The notes: generated from the sequence alone by a model not told the origin. Shown: positions 27,625 to 36,494, counted from the stretch's first letter. The stretch is 43,542 bases of DNA from Phascolarctobacterium sp. (GCA_021201965.1 JAJQDY010000024.1:1-43542); one strand, 5' to 3'. Program-made: numbers and translations.

Positions 27625-27770
27625 TTTCATCAAGAGTAGATGAGGGACTGGCCCTATGACGCTACGGCAACCACACGAGAGTGAACGGTGCTAATTCCAT
27701 CGGAGGTAATTCCGGCAGATGAAGTGAGAGCGTATATCACCCTTCACTAATCTGTGAAGGGTTTTTTAAT
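27625..27770 (+). promoter_or_regulatory. SAM-I (S-box) riboswitch with expression-platform terminator
   Basis: The aptamer spans 27625-27723. Helix P1 pairs TTCATC (27625-27630) with GATGAA (27718-27723). Inside lie the S-box hallmarks GATGAGGGA, GGCAACC and GGTGCTAATTCC in order. A terminator follows, with ACCCTTCAC (27739-27747) paired to GTGAAGGGT and a T run. When SAM is bound, P1 would form and transcription should stop before metN. Confidence 0.95.
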
Positions 27771-27786
27771 ATAGGGAAGGACAGAC

Positions 27787-28824
27787 ATGATAAGACTTAT
27801 TGATGTGGAAAAAACTTATTTTAGCGATGCCGGTAACATTCACGCTTTAAAACCAACCACCATTACCGTCAATCCAGGTGAGATTTTTGGTGTTATTGGT
27901 CTATCAGGCGCCGGCAAATCCACTCTGGTCCGTTGTATTAATCTGCTTGGAAAGCCAACTGGCGGCCAAGTTTTCGTCGATGGTGCAGAACTTACGGCCA
28001 TGAACGATAATGAACTGCGGAAAGCAAGACAGAGTATCGGCATGATTTTCCAACATTTTAACCTCCTTGCTTCTCGGACCGTTTACAGCAATATAGCTTT
28101 TCCCCTTGAAATCCAAGGCATGAGTAAATCTGAAATAGAAAAACGAGTCCGCCCATTACTGGAACTTGTCCAACTTGAAGACCGCGCAAAATACCATCCA
28201 AGTCAGCTTTCCGGCGGTCAGAAACAGCGTGTCGGTATTGCTCGTGCTCTGGCATCTAATCCTAAAGTTCTTCTCTGCGATGAGGCAACATCTGCACTTG
28301 ATCCTCAGACGACCAGATCTATCCTCGACTTGTTAAAGGATATCAACAAAAAAATGAATCTTACCATAATGCTCATAACGCATCAGATAGAAGTGGTTAA
28401 AATTATCTGTGACCGGGTGGCCGTTATTGAAAACGGTGTTATAGTTGAAGAAGGTTCCATTGTTGATGTTTTCACCAATCCACAGCATGCAACCACCCAA
28501 GAATTTGCCAGAAGTACCGCCAGTGCTGATCTTGTCAAGCTTGTCAGAAGTCTCAATCTCAGTGCGACATATAAAGAAGGAAGCAAACCTGTCGTACGGC
28601 TGTCATTTTTCGGAGATTCCGTAAGCAAACCAGTAGTTTCCGGTATGGTGAAACGTTTTGATGTTGATGTCAGCATCATGTATGGCAATACCGAACAGCT
28701 TAAAGACACTCCTTACGGTACGCTTATTGTCCAAATCTCCGGCGATAGGGAAGGTATTCGAAAAGCCCTGGAATATCTACAGGCGCAGAAATTACAAACG
28801 GAGGTAATAGGTTATGAGTGCTGA
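27787..28824 (+). CDS. metN: Methionine ABC transporter ATPase
   Basis: MetN powers uptake of methionine through MetI. The 345-residue product has Walker A GLSGAGKST near residue 37, signature LSGGQKQRVGIARAL near residue 139 and Walker B VLLCDEATSALD. The C-terminal region from about residue 265 matches the NIL regulatory domain that binds methionine and gives feedback inhibition. Its last codons overlap metI by 11 bp. Expression is set by the SAM-I riboswitch upstream. Confidence 0.95.
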   Translation: MIRLIDVEKTYFSDAGNIHALKPTTITVNPGEIFGVIGLSGAGKSTLVRCINLLGKPTGGQVFVDGAELTAMNDNELRKARQSIGMIFQHFNLLASRTVYSNIAFPLEIQGMSKSEIEKRVRPLLELVQLEDRAKYHPSQLSGGQKQRVGIARALASNPKVLLCDEATSALDPQTTRSILDLLKDINKKMNLTIMLITHQIEVVKIICDRVAVIENGVIVEEGSIVDVFTNPQHATTQEFARSTASADLVKLVRSLNLSATYKEGSKPVVRLSFFGDSVSKPVVSGMVKRFDVDVSIMYGNTEQLKDTPYGTLIVQISGDREGIRKALEYLQAQKLQTEVIGYEC

Positions 28825-29476
28825 TATGATTGATCTTTTAATAAAATCCTTTTTTGAAACCTGTTACATGGTTTTCGCCTCCACTATACTTGCTACCCTC
28901 ATCGGTATACCCCTTGGTGTAATTTTAACAGTCACTCGCAAGGATCATATTCTGCCAAATACTGGTATTAATTCCATACTCGGGGCCATAATTAATGCCA
29001 CACGTTCAACTCCTTTCATTATATTAATGGTAGCAATCATTCCACTTACCCGTTTCATCGTAGGATCATCCATCGGTACTACGGCGGCAATCGTGCCTCT
29101 TACCATAAGTGCAGCACCTTTCATCGCCCGTATTATCGAATCCTCCCTGCTTGAAATTGACCACGGGGTAATTGAGGCAGCACAATCTATGGGGGCCCGC
29201 CCCCTGCAGATTATTACTAAAGTACTATTACCAGAATCACTCCATTCCATAGTTCTTGGCATTACTCTTGCCATCATAAGCCTGATCGGCTATTCTGCCA
29301 TGGCAGGGGCTCTTGGCGGCGGAGGGCTCGGCGACCTTGCCATACGCTATGGTTATCAAAGATTCCAGATGGATGTCATGATAACAACCGTTATTGTTTT
29401 AATAATCATGGTCCAATGCATGCAATCTTTAGGCAATATGCTTTCCAAAAAGCTAAATAAAAATAAACTGTTATAA
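28814..29476 (+). CDS. metI: Methionine ABC transporter permease
   Basis: MetI is the inner-membrane channel of the methionine importer. The 220-residue product has five predicted membrane segments starting near residue 17. The EAA loop (GVIEAAQSMGARPLQIITKVLLPES, near residue 115) contacts MetN. The glycine-rich AGALGGGGLGDLAIRYGYQRF motif typical of MetI is present near residue 172. It sits between metN and metQ. Confidence 0.95.
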   Translation: MSADMIDLLIKSFFETCYMVFASTILATLIGIPLGVILTVTRKDHILPNTGINSILGAIINATRSTPFIILMVAIIPLTRFIVGSSIGTTAAIVPLTISAAPFIARIIESSLLEIDHGVIEAAQSMGARPLQIITKVLLPESLHSIVLGITLAIISLIGYSAMAGALGGGGLGDLAIRYGYQRFQMDVMITTVIVLIIMVQCMQSLGNMLSKKLNKNKLL

Positions 29477-29496
29477 AATTAAGGAGGCTTAATTTA

Positions 29497-30318
29497 ATGA
29501 ACAAATTATTTAAAATTTTTGCCATCACAACTTTATGTGTGCTAGCACTCGCAGGCTGCGGCGGCGAGAAGGAGGAAGACAAAAAGGCTGATGATAAGGC
29601 TGCCGTTAAAATCGGTGTAACCGCAGGACCACATGCCGAAATTATGGATAATGTTGCAAAAATTGCCGCAAAAGACGGCCTAAAGATACAGGTTGTCGAA
29701 TTCTCCGATTTCGTTTCCCCAAATATCGCTCTCTTCCAGAATGAGCTTTTTGCCGACAGCATGCAGCATGCTCCTTATCTTAAGGCTACCATTGCCAAAG
29801 AACCGAAATTTGATCTTGTTGAAGTTTTCAAAACCATAAATATGCCAATGGCTATTTATTCCAAAAAAGTGAAGAAAGGCGAATCAATTCCTGACGGTGC
29901 CGTAATCGGTATACCGAATGATCCTTCCAATGGCGGCAGGGCACTGCTTCTTTTAGCAGACAAGGGATTGATTGAGGTTAAGGATAAAAAAGACATCAAT
30001 ACTACGGTGAAAGATATTACCTCTAATCCACATAACTTCCAGATTAAGGAACTTGATGCCGCAATTATCCCGAACAGTCTTCCTGATCTTACAGTCGCTG
30101 TTATAAACGCCAACTATGCTATCCCGACAGGGCTGAATCCTACTAGTGATTCCTTAATGATAGAAAATCCCGATAACCCTTATGTAAATATCTTAGTAAC
30201 CAGAAAGGGTAACAAGGATGATCCGAGAATTGCCCAGCTAAAAAAAGCTTACCAGTCTGACGAAAACAAAAAATTCATTATAGATCATTTTAAGGGTACC
30301 ATGGTCCCCAGTTGGTAA
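29497..30318 (+). CDS. metQ: Methionine-binding lipoprotein
   Basis: MetQ captures methionine outside the membrane. The 273-residue product has a lipoprotein signal with lipobox LAGC and the lipidated cysteine at residue 21. The NlpA/MetQ fold follows, with KIGVTAGPHAEIMD, FSDFVSPNIAL, QHAPYL and AAIIPNSLP. A strong AAGGAGG site precedes it. It ends the operon before a clear terminator. Confidence 0.95.
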   Translation: MNKLFKIFAITTLCVLALAGCGGEKEEDKKADDKAAVKIGVTAGPHAEIMDNVAKIAAKDGLKIQVVEFSDFVSPNIALFQNELFADSMQHAPYLKATIAKEPKFDLVEVFKTINMPMAIYSKKVKKGESIPDGAVIGIPNDPSNGGRALLLLADKGLIEVKDKKDINTTVKDITSNPHNFQIKELDAAIIPNSLPDLTVAVINANYAIPTGLNPTSDSLMIENPDNPYVNILVTRKGNKDDPRIAQLKKAYQSDENKKFIIDHFKGTMVPSW

Positions 30319-30337
30319 TAGCTCTAGTAGCAAATAG

Positions 30338-30372
30338 AAAAACTGTAGGATTTCACAATCCTGCAGTTTTTT
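30338..30372 (+). terminator. Terminator of metNIQ
   Basis: AAAACTGTAGGATT (30339-30352) pairs with AATCCTGCAGTTTT (30357-30370), with one wobble, around the loop TCAC. A run of T residues follows. It also sits at the 3' end of the converging TetR gene. Confidence 0.85.
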
Positions 30373-30382
30373 ATTTACAAAG

Positions 30383-31066
30383 TTATTTATCTGATATTTC
30401 TGCACGGACCAGCGACCCATGTAGAAACCAATCAATAATATTAGACGCCATTTCTTCATTAGTCTGTCTGCGAGTATATTCAATAGGATTAAATACGCAC
30501 ATAACGACGCCAAAAAATAAACTTATTGCAGAAAAATCAACATTATCCTTTTTTAGTACACCTTTATCCACATTTTCCTTGAGCAAATTATGTATGAGAG
30601 AATATTCGCTCATTAAAATCCTGTGATAACGCAATACACGTTTCTTAGTTTCTTCCGTAATCACATTATTGTAAAGAGGTACTATTTCTTCTGCGCCATT
30701 GTTTATATTTACAATACAGCCGTGTCTGAAACCTACCATTTCAAAACAGATAATCTGCCACAGAACAGGATATGTGCGGTAAAACTTAATCATTTCAGTA
30801 AAATATGCTAGCAATTTATCCCTTAGGTTATCATGAGCTGCAATAGCATGCTTTAAGCGCTCAACGAAAGCTATGTTCTTGTCATTAACCAGCTTATAAA
30901 AAAGACCCTCTTTGCTGCCAAAATATTTATACACAGTTCCTTTTCCAACGGCAGCCAAAGCTATAATTTTATCTAAGGTAGATTTTTCGTAACCGCTTTT
31001 GGAAAACACCTCTTCCGCAGCCAATAAAATTCGCTGATCCTTAGGCACCCCACCGTTTGATCTCAA
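30383..31066 (-). CDS. TetR/AcrR-family transcriptional regulator
   Basis: The N-terminal helix-turn-helix (about residues 10-55) reads RILLAAEEVFSKSGYEKSTLDKI then AVGKGTVYKYFGSKEGLFY, a typical TetR DNA-binding domain. The C-terminal ligand domain has no recognised specificity. Two in-frame TTG codons could be starts; the one at 31066 has GGAGGG at six bases and is preferred over 31084. It is divergent from korDABC, so local control of that operon or autoregulation is likely, but the effector is unknown. Confidence 0.88.
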   Translation of the reverse strand: MRSNGGVPKDQRILLAAEEVFSKSGYEKSTLDKIIALAAVGKGTVYKYFGSKEGLFYKLVNDKNIAFVERLKHAIAAHDNLRDKLLAYFTEMIKFYRTYPVLWQIICFEMVGFRHGCIVNINNGAEEIVPLYNNVITEETKKRVLRYHRILMSEYSLIHNLLKENVDKGVLKKDNVDFSAISLFFGVVMCVFNPIEYTRRQTNEEMASNIIDWFLHGSLVRAEISDK

Positions 31067-31261
31067 TTCTGACCCTCCCTGCAAAATTTTCCTTCAGTTA
31101 TCATTATAACTATAATCAGAAACTATTTCCAGTTTTTAAAATATACGCAAGAAAAAGTGTTTTTCTAAATATGTTTTTTATGCTAATATATAATTACAGT
31201 AACTACTTTTAAATTTTAAAGGTCTGTATAGGATTCTTTTATGTTAAGGAGGAGTAATATA

Positions 31262-31444
31262 ATGAGTTTAAAAATTATTACAAAACGGTGCAAGGGCTGT
31301 GGCATATGCGCTGCTTTCTGCCCGAAAAAGGTCCTAGCAGTCAATGAAATCGAAAAGATCGAGGTCGTAGCTGAAGAAAACTGTATCAAATGCGGACAAT
31401 GCGAACTTCGCTGCCCAGATTACGCTATTTTTGTTGAAAAGTAA
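31262..31444 (+). CDS. korD: 2-oxoacid:ferredoxin oxidoreductase, ferredoxin-like delta subunit
   Basis: This 60-residue protein carries two 4Fe-4S motifs, CKGCGICAAFCPKKVL and CIKCGQCELRCPDYAI. It passes electrons from the catalytic subunits to ferredoxin or flavodoxin. The ATG at 31262 has AAGGAGG ten bases upstream and fits the family; an earlier in-frame codon covers the ribosome site. It opens the korDABC operon. The 178-bp gap before it holds AT-rich promoter-like sequence shared with the TetR gene. Confidence 0.93.
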   Translation: MSLKIITKRCKGCGICAAFCPKKVLAVNEIEKIEVVAEENCIKCGQCELRCPDYAIFVEK

Positions 31445-31458
31445 AAGGAGTGAACAAA

Positions 31459-32598
31459 ATGTCTAAAATCTTATTGCTCCAAGGTAACCAGGCAGTTGTG
31501 GAAGGTGCCATTGCCGCAGGCTGTAAATTTTTCGGCGGCTATCCCATTACGCCCTCTACTGAGATTGCCGAACTGTTAGCAGAACGTCTGCCGCTTGTTG
31601 GCGGCAAATTTATCCAAATGGAAGATGAAATTGCTTCCATGGGCGCCATTATCGGTGCTTCATTAACCGGGAAAAAAGTCATGACTGCAACCAGCGGCCC
31701 TGGTTTTTCCCTGAAACAAGAACTTATCGGCTATGCCTGCATGGCTGAAATTCCACTTGTTATTGTGAACGTACAACGTGTAGGCCCGTCTACAGGTCAG
31801 CCTACATCCCCATCCCATGGCGATGTGATGCAGGCCCGCTGGGGTACCCATGGTGATCACTGGCTGATTGCTTTGACTCCTGCAAGTGTTCCAGAGTGTT
31901 TCGAGATTACGGTGCGCGCCTATGCCTTAAGTGAGAAATACCGTGTTCCCGTTATCCTTCTCATGGATGAGGTTATCGGACATATGCGTGAAAAAATTGA
32001 ATTGCCAGATACATATGACAATATTCCACAACCGGAGCGCAAACTGCCGACTTGTCCTCCAGAAAAATTTAATGCCTATGCTACGGACGAAAGTCTAGTA
32101 CCCCCGATGCCGCCTTTCGGTAGCGGCTACCGCTTGCATGTAACTGGTCTTGTCCATGATGAAACGGGCTTCCCAAAAGGTACTGGGGCTGCAACAGTTG
32201 CTTCAACTGACCGTCAGTACCATAAACTATATGATAACCTTGATGATATCGTGCAGGTAGAAAACTATAAACTTGACGATGCTGAATATGCAGTCATAGC
32301 TTTTGGCTGTGCCGCACGTACAGCTTATGACTCCATTGACAGAGCCCGTGCGGAAGGCCTTAAAGTCGGGCTCCTGCGTCCCATAACAATCTGGCCTTTT
32401 GCAGATAAACAAGTCAAAGAACTTGCAAGTAAAGTAAAGGGTATTATGGTCCACGAACTTAATCGCGGGCAATATGTCCTTGAAGTGGAACGCGCCGTTG
32501 CCGGCAAGATTCCAGTAACTTCCTATTGCAAGTATGATAATGAACCGGCTACTCCTGCCCAGCTGCTGGCAGAAATTAAAAAAGCCATGGGGCTGTAA
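31459..32598 (+). CDS. korA: 2-oxoglutarate:ferredoxin oxidoreductase, alpha subunit
   Basis: KorA and KorB convert 2-oxoglutarate and CoA to succinyl-CoA, CO2 and reduced ferredoxin, or run in reverse. The alpha subunit has FFGGYPITPSTEIAE near residue 24, EDEIASMGAIIGAS and TSGPGFSLKQE. The region from about residue 250 to the end matches the transketolase C-terminal-like part. A GTG at 31450 is in frame but abuts the AAAGGAG site, so the ATG at 31459 is preferred. The 2-oxoglutarate specificity is inferred; branched-chain 2-oxoacid enzymes are close relatives. Confidence 0.9.
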   Translation: MSKILLLQGNQAVVEGAIAAGCKFFGGYPITPSTEIAELLAERLPLVGGKFIQMEDEIASMGAIIGASLTGKKVMTATSGPGFSLKQELIGYACMAEIPLVIVNVQRVGPSTGQPTSPSHGDVMQARWGTHGDHWLIALTPASVPECFEITVRAYALSEKYRVPVILLMDEVIGHMREKIELPDTYDNIPQPERKLPTCPPEKFNAYATDESLVPPMPPFGSGYRLHVTGLVHDETGFPKGTGAATVASTDRQYHKLYDNLDDIVQVENYKLDDAEYAVIAFGCAARTAYDSIDRARAEGLKVGLLRPITIWPFADKQVKELASKVKGIMVHELNRGQYVLEVERAVAGKIPVTSYCKYDNEPATPAQLLAEIKKAMGL

Positions 32599-32613
32599 GA
32601 GAGGAGAATAATT

Positions 32614-33444
32614 ATGAGTATGGAACAGATTATTGATAAATATTTCCGTCCGGGCCGCCTCCCCCATATCTGGTGTCCCGGTTGTGGTAACGGTGTAATT
32701 ACCGGTGCCATTGTCAAGGCCATTGATCAGGTTGGCCTTGACCAAAATGCCGTGGCTGTCATTTCCGGCATAGGCTGTAGCAGCCGTGCTTCCGGTTATC
32801 TTGATTTCAACACCGTACATTCCGCCCATGGCAGGGCGATACCCGTAGCTACTGGTATAAAGCTCGCCGATCCGTCCCTTAACGTAGTCGTTATAACAGG
32901 TGACGGCGACGCTACCGCTATCGGAGGCAATCACCTTATCCATGCTGCAAGGCGCAACATTGATATGACCGTTGTTTTATATAACAACAGTATTTATGGC
33001 ATGACCGGCGGGCAGTATTCTCCTATGACTCCTTTGGGAAGCAAAGCTACCACTGCACCTTATGCCACCATAGAACATGATTTTAATGTAACGGAACTGG
33101 TAAAGGCTGCAAGGGCTACTTTCGTAGCACGTGCCACTACTTTCCACACCCAGACTTTAATCGATCTTATTGCTAAAGGCATCCAGCACAAAGGTTTCAG
33201 CTTCATTGAGGCTGTGTCCGCATGCCCCATTTCCTTCGGACGTCAGAACAAAATGGGCGGACCGGACGCAATGATGATGTGGCAACGCGACCATGCAGCT
33301 CCGCTGGCCGCCTGGGAAAAACTTAATGATGAGCAGCGTCAAGGCAAATTCCCTATCGGCATCTTATATGAAGATACCAGCCGTATGGAATATACGGAGG
33401 CCTATGATCAGCTTATTGCAAAAGCGCAGGGAGGTAAGAAATAA
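32614..33444 (+). CDS. korB: 2-oxoglutarate:ferredoxin oxidoreductase, beta subunit
   Basis: The beta subunit binds thiamine pyrophosphate. The 276-residue product has WCPGCGNGVITGAI near residue 20. The TPP/Mg site GDGDATAIGGNHLIHAARRN is near residue 92, with YNNSIYGMTGGQYSP after it. The SACPISFGRQNK stretch near residue 202 is typical of Kor. It is coupled to korC through a TAATG overlap. Confidence 0.93.
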   Translation: MSMEQIIDKYFRPGRLPHIWCPGCGNGVITGAIVKAIDQVGLDQNAVAVISGIGCSSRASGYLDFNTVHSAHGRAIPVATGIKLADPSLNVVVITGDGDATAIGGNHLIHAARRNIDMTVVLYNNSIYGMTGGQYSPMTPLGSKATTAPYATIEHDFNVTELVKAARATFVARATTFHTQTLIDLIAKGIQHKGFSFIEAVSACPISFGRQNKMGGPDAMMMWQRDHAAPLAAWEKLNDEQRQGKFPIGILYEDTSRMEYTEAYDQLIAKAQGGKK

Positions 33445-33974
33445 TGAAACAGGAATTACGCTTATCTGGTACCGGCGGTCAAGGGCTAATACTTGCCGGC
33501 ATTATCCTCGCTGAAGCAGCACTTCTCGACGGAAAACTTGCTATCCAGTCCCAATCTTATGGCCCTGAAGCCCGCGGCGGCTCTTCAAAATCCGAAGTAA
33601 TTATAAGTGACAATGTTATACATTTCAGCAAGGTTACGAGTCCTGATCTGCTGCTTGCTATGAGTCAGGAAGCTGCCAATAAATACAGCAACGACTTAAA
33701 GCCTGACAGCATCCTCATGACAGATAAACTGTTTGTCACGGAACTGCCTGCTAAGTATACTGGCAAAACATATGAACTACCTATTACCCACAGTGCTAAT
33801 AATGTGCTGGGCAAATCTCTTTTTGCCAATATCATCGCCCTTAGTGCATTGGTAAAGATTACCGGCATCGTTTCTGAAGCATCACTAGAAAAAGCCGTGC
33901 TGAACCGCGTTCCCAAAGGAACAGAAGATGCCAACAGGCGTGCTCTTCAGGTCGGCAGAGATCTTGTAAAATAA
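33444..33974 (+). CDS. korC: 2-oxoglutarate:ferredoxin oxidoreductase, gamma subunit
   Basis: The gamma subunit helps hold CoA and the complex together. The 176-residue product has the family start LRLSGTGGQGLILAGIILAEAA. The QSQSYGPEARGGSSKSEVIIS motif is near residue 35, and the later ITHSANNVLGKSLFANI block is present. It ends the operon; a short hairpin (33985-34000) follows but has no T run on this strand. Confidence 0.93.
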   Translation: MKQELRLSGTGGQGLILAGIILAEAALLDGKLAIQSQSYGPEARGGSSKSEVIISDNVIHFSKVTSPDLLLAMSQEAANKYSNDLKPDSILMTDKLFVTELPAKYTGKTYELPITHSANNVLGKSLFANIIALSALVKITGIVSEASLEKAVLNRVPKGTEDANRRALQVGRDLVK

Positions 33975-33976
33975 AC

Positions 33977-34115
33977 AAAAAAATACCCGTTTACACGGGC
34001 ATTTCAACTTCGCGTGACTGATATTTAATTATTCAATCAGTACATCCCAACATTTGGGCACTTCGACGATTGCCTCTTATCTCTATTTTGGCAATTTAGC
34101 AGAATAGTCACGCAT
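33977..34115 (-). ncRNA. Candidate structured small RNA between korC and purC
   Basis: On the minus strand, TTGCCG (34149-34144) and TATTAT (34127-34122) form a promoter with a 16-bp spacer. The transcript would start near 34115. Closing arms GCGTGACT (34113-34106) and AGTCACGC (34019-34012) pair perfectly. Inside are the hairpins ATTGCC/GGCAAT and CCCAA-ATG-TTGGG. A third pairing, ACTGAT/ATCAGT, competes with the closing stem over three bases. A short hairpin (34000-33985) and seven T residues end it. No minus-strand gene lies downstream, so a cis riboswitch is unlikely. The family is not recognised; a 6S-like or trans-acting RNA is possible. Confidence 0.45.
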
Positions 34116-34140
34116 ATCTGTATAATACTGATAAAAACAA

Positions 34141-34178
34141 CAACGGCAATAAAATTCTACTTTACAACGCCGTTGTTG
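34141..34178 (-). terminator. Long-loop hairpin with T run on the minus strand
   Basis: CAACAACGGC and GCCGTTGTTG pair perfectly over 10 bp around a loop of about 20 nt. On the minus strand TTTTT follows, so it may end a transcript coming from the purC side. It overlaps the -35 box of the small RNA candidate. The rest of the gap up to the purC promoter (about 34180-34320) is AT-rich, with no gene seen. Confidence 0.45.
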
Positions 34179-34327
34179 ATTATGTTATGATTATAATACT
34201 CAAAAATAGCTTTTATAAAGGATTTTTTCGTACTATATTTTACACTTTTTTGGAATTTTTTATATTTTTATCTTTTTTTTGGAAATTTCCCTGCATCATT
34301 GTTCTTCGATACATAATTTGAGGAGCC

Positions 34328-34356
34328 TTGACAACAGGCAGAGAAAAACTTAAACT
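34328..34356 (+). promoter_or_regulatory. Promoter of purC
   Basis: TTGACA at 34328-34333 and TAAACT at 34351-34356 are 17 bp apart, leaving a leader of about 45 bases. No purine riboswitch was recognised in the leader. Confidence 0.6.
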
Positions 34357-34411
34357 ACAATCGTACGGAGAGTAATCTGTTGCGTAAAATACATATGAAA
34401 GAGGTATTATT

Positions 34412-35113
34412 ATGGCAGAAATGTTATATGAAGGCAAAGCAAAAAAAGTTTTTGCTACAGACAATCCCAACGAAGTAGTAATTTACTATAAAGACGATGC
34501 AACTGCCTTTAATGGCCTCAAAAAAGGAACCATTATTGATAAAGGCATCATGAATAACACCATCACCACTTTCTTTTTTGATCTTCTTGCCAAAAACGGC
34601 ATTCCCCATCATCAGCTGAAAAAATTAAGCGACAGGGAAGTCCTATGCAAGAAAGTAAGCATTATTCCGCTGGAAGTCATCGTCCGCAATATTGCTGCAG
34701 GCAGCCTTGCAAAGAAAATGGGGATAGAAGAGGGTCTGCCGCTAAAAAAACCTATCATAGAATTCTGTTATAAAAACGATGAACTCGGCGATCCCATGGT
34801 GAATGATGATTATGCGGAGGCTTTCGGCATCGCTACCGATGCACAAGTCACGGAAATTAAATCAATGGCACTAAAAATTAATGATATTCTAAAAAAATTT
34901 CTGGCAGACCGCAAAGTCCGCCTGATAGATTTCAAGCTGGAGTTTGGCGTTGATGCGGACGGCAGGGTTATCCTCGCTGATGAAATCACTCCCGATACCG
35001 TACGGCTGTGGGATGCAGGCACCAACGAAAAACTCGATAAAGACCGTTTCCGCCGTGACCTTGGCAATGTAGAAGAAGCTTACCAAGAAGTTATTCGCCG
35101 TCTGACTAAATAA
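34412..35113 (+). CDS. purC: Phosphoribosylaminoimidazole-succinocarboxamide synthase
   Basis: PurC couples CAIR with aspartate using ATP in de novo purine synthesis. The 233-residue product starts with MLYEGKAKKVF. It shows IPLEVIVRNIAAGS near residue 89 and the ATP/metal region LEFGVDADGRVILADEITPDT near residue 178. GAAAGAGG precedes the ATG. It stands alone here: no other pur gene is adjacent, which is unusual because purC is often in a pur operon. It is followed by a strong terminator. Confidence 0.97.
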   Translation: MAEMLYEGKAKKVFATDNPNEVVIYYKDDATAFNGLKKGTIIDKGIMNNTITTFFFDLLAKNGIPHHQLKKLSDREVLCKKVSIIPLEVIVRNIAAGSLAKKMGIEEGLPLKKPIIEFCYKNDELGDPMVNDDYAEAFGIATDAQVTEIKSMALKINDILKKFLADRKVRLIDFKLEFGVDADGRVILADEITPDTVRLWDAGTNEKLDKDRFRRDLGNVEEAYQEVIRRLTK

Positions 35114-35155
35114 AAAAACAGGACCGTTTCAAAATATGAAATGGTCCTGTTTTTT
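35113..35155. terminator. Bidirectional terminator between purC and the DUF362 gene
   Basis: An 18-bp stem (35113-35130 with 35138-35155) has one wobble and a 7-nt loop. It has A runs on the left arm and T runs on the right, so it can end both converging transcripts. It begins within the purC stop codon. Confidence 0.9.
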
Positions 35156-35160
35156 ATGTC

Positions 35161-36294
35161 TTACTTAACAGTAATAAGCTCGTATTTTCTTGTACCCATC
35201 CCAAGTTTTTCTGCATGTTCCAGACAGATTTTCCAATCTGACGAATCAGGCGAAATATTGTGAAAATGGTCATGTCCTTTACAATCTTCGGGGTTTCCTA
35301 CAAGATGTTCTCCCAAAACAGAGTTTTCCAATGGATGCGCCGCATTTACCAAATCTGCACAAGCCTGATCCAATGCCACAGGACCATATGAGGCAAGCAT
35401 GCCTATATTGTTTACTACCGGTGCGTCGTTTTGCGCATGGCAGTCGCAGTATGGAGAAACATCCACGATAAGGCTGATATGGAATGCCGGCCGGTCATGC
35501 AAAATGGCCCAGGCATATTCAGCCATACGCTTATTCAGGTTTTCAGCACTAGCATCCAGGATAGAATGAATGGCATCTGCAGGGCAGAGTCCCAGACATC
35601 TGCCGCAGCCTACGCATTTATTAACATCAATACTGGATTTACCATTAACCACCGATGGTGCATCGTGGGCACAAATCCTTACACACCTGCCGCAACCGAT
35701 ACATTTTTTCTGGGATACTCGCGGTTTGCCGTCGTTATGCATTTCCATTTTCCCAGCACGAGAACCGCCACCCATACCTATGTTTTTTATAGTACCGCCG
35801 AAGCCGGCCATTTCATGACCTTTAAAGTGGGTTAGAGAAATAACTATGTCGGCATCCATCAGCGCACGACCAATTTTAGCCTCTTTTACCAGTTCACCCC
35901 CCGGAACATCCACATATGCTTCATCAGTTCCCTTCAGTCCGTCCGCAATAATTACGTGGCAGTCCGTAGTAAAAGGATTGAACCCGTTCACATAGGCAGT
36001 ATCAATATGCTCCAATGCATGTTTGCGGCCGCCCACATAAAGGGTATTACAGTCAGTTAAAAAAGGCCGGCCACCAAGTTCCTTTACCGTGTCTACTACG
36101 GCCCTTACATAATTAGGACGCAGGTAGGAAACATTCCCTGGCTCGCCAAAATGCATTTTAATAGCTACAAACTGATTCTTAAAATCAATATTCCCAATGC
36201 CTGCTTCTTTTATAAGTTTCTGAAGTTTCTGAGGCATACTAGCTCCCCAAGCAGACGTACGGAAATCAGTAAAATACACTTTTGCTTTTTCCAT
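35161..36294 (-). CDS. DUF362 domain protein with two 4Fe-4S clusters
   Basis: The 377-residue product has an N-terminal DUF362 domain (IKMHFGEPGNVSYLRPNYVR near residue 45; SLTHFKGHEMAGFGGTIKNIGMG near residue 152). Two ferredoxin motifs follow, CIGCGRCVRICAHDAP and CVGCGRCLGLCPADAI, near residues 200 and 225. The C-terminal part is the second half of the DUF362 domain. Such proteins occur widely in anaerobes and are probably redox proteins, with no proven reaction. A strong AGGAGGTG site precedes the ATG. A TTGACT/TAAAAT promoter-like pair lies near 36340-36375. Confidence 0.88.
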   Translation of the reverse strand: MEKAKVYFTDFRTSAWGASMPQKLQKLIKEAGIGNIDFKNQFVAIKMHFGEPGNVSYLRPNYVRAVVDTVKELGGRPFLTDCNTLYVGGRKHALEHIDTAYVNGFNPFTTDCHVIIADGLKGTDEAYVDVPGGELVKEAKIGRALMDADIVISLTHFKGHEMAGFGGTIKNIGMGGGSRAGKMEMHNDGKPRVSQKKCIGCGRCVRICAHDAPSVVNGKSSIDVNKCVGCGRCLGLCPADAIHSILDASAENLNKRMAEYAWAILHDRPAFHISLIVDVSPYCDCHAQNDAPVVNNIGMLASYGPVALDQACADLVNAAHPLENSVLGEHLVGNPEDCKGHDHFHNISPDSSDWKICLEHAEKLGMGTRKYELITVK

Positions 36295-36494
36295 ATTTCG
36301 AACACCTCCTGAATTTTAAATCACCTTTCCCTTTTGAATTTATTTTAGCACTTTAGACGGAGTTTTAGTCAAGATTTTTTTCCAAAGTAATCATAGAAGG
36401 AACATAATTATATGAAAATTTGACTGGAATATACAATTGGAGTATGCTATAATTAATATGTATCATGCTCTCAATGTACCTTCAGGAGAATTAA

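Noticed and set aside
32227-32943. A 238-codon minus-strand open frame opposite korA and korB
   Set aside because: It spans the junction of two clearly coding genes on the other strand and has no motif or ribosome site.
34012-34060. ZTP-type riboswitch upstream of purC, suggested by CGCGTGACTG and TTGGGCA on the plus strand
   Set aside because: The remaining conserved blocks of that aptamer are missing, purC starts about 350 bp further on behind its own promoter, and the promoter and T run fit the minus strand better.
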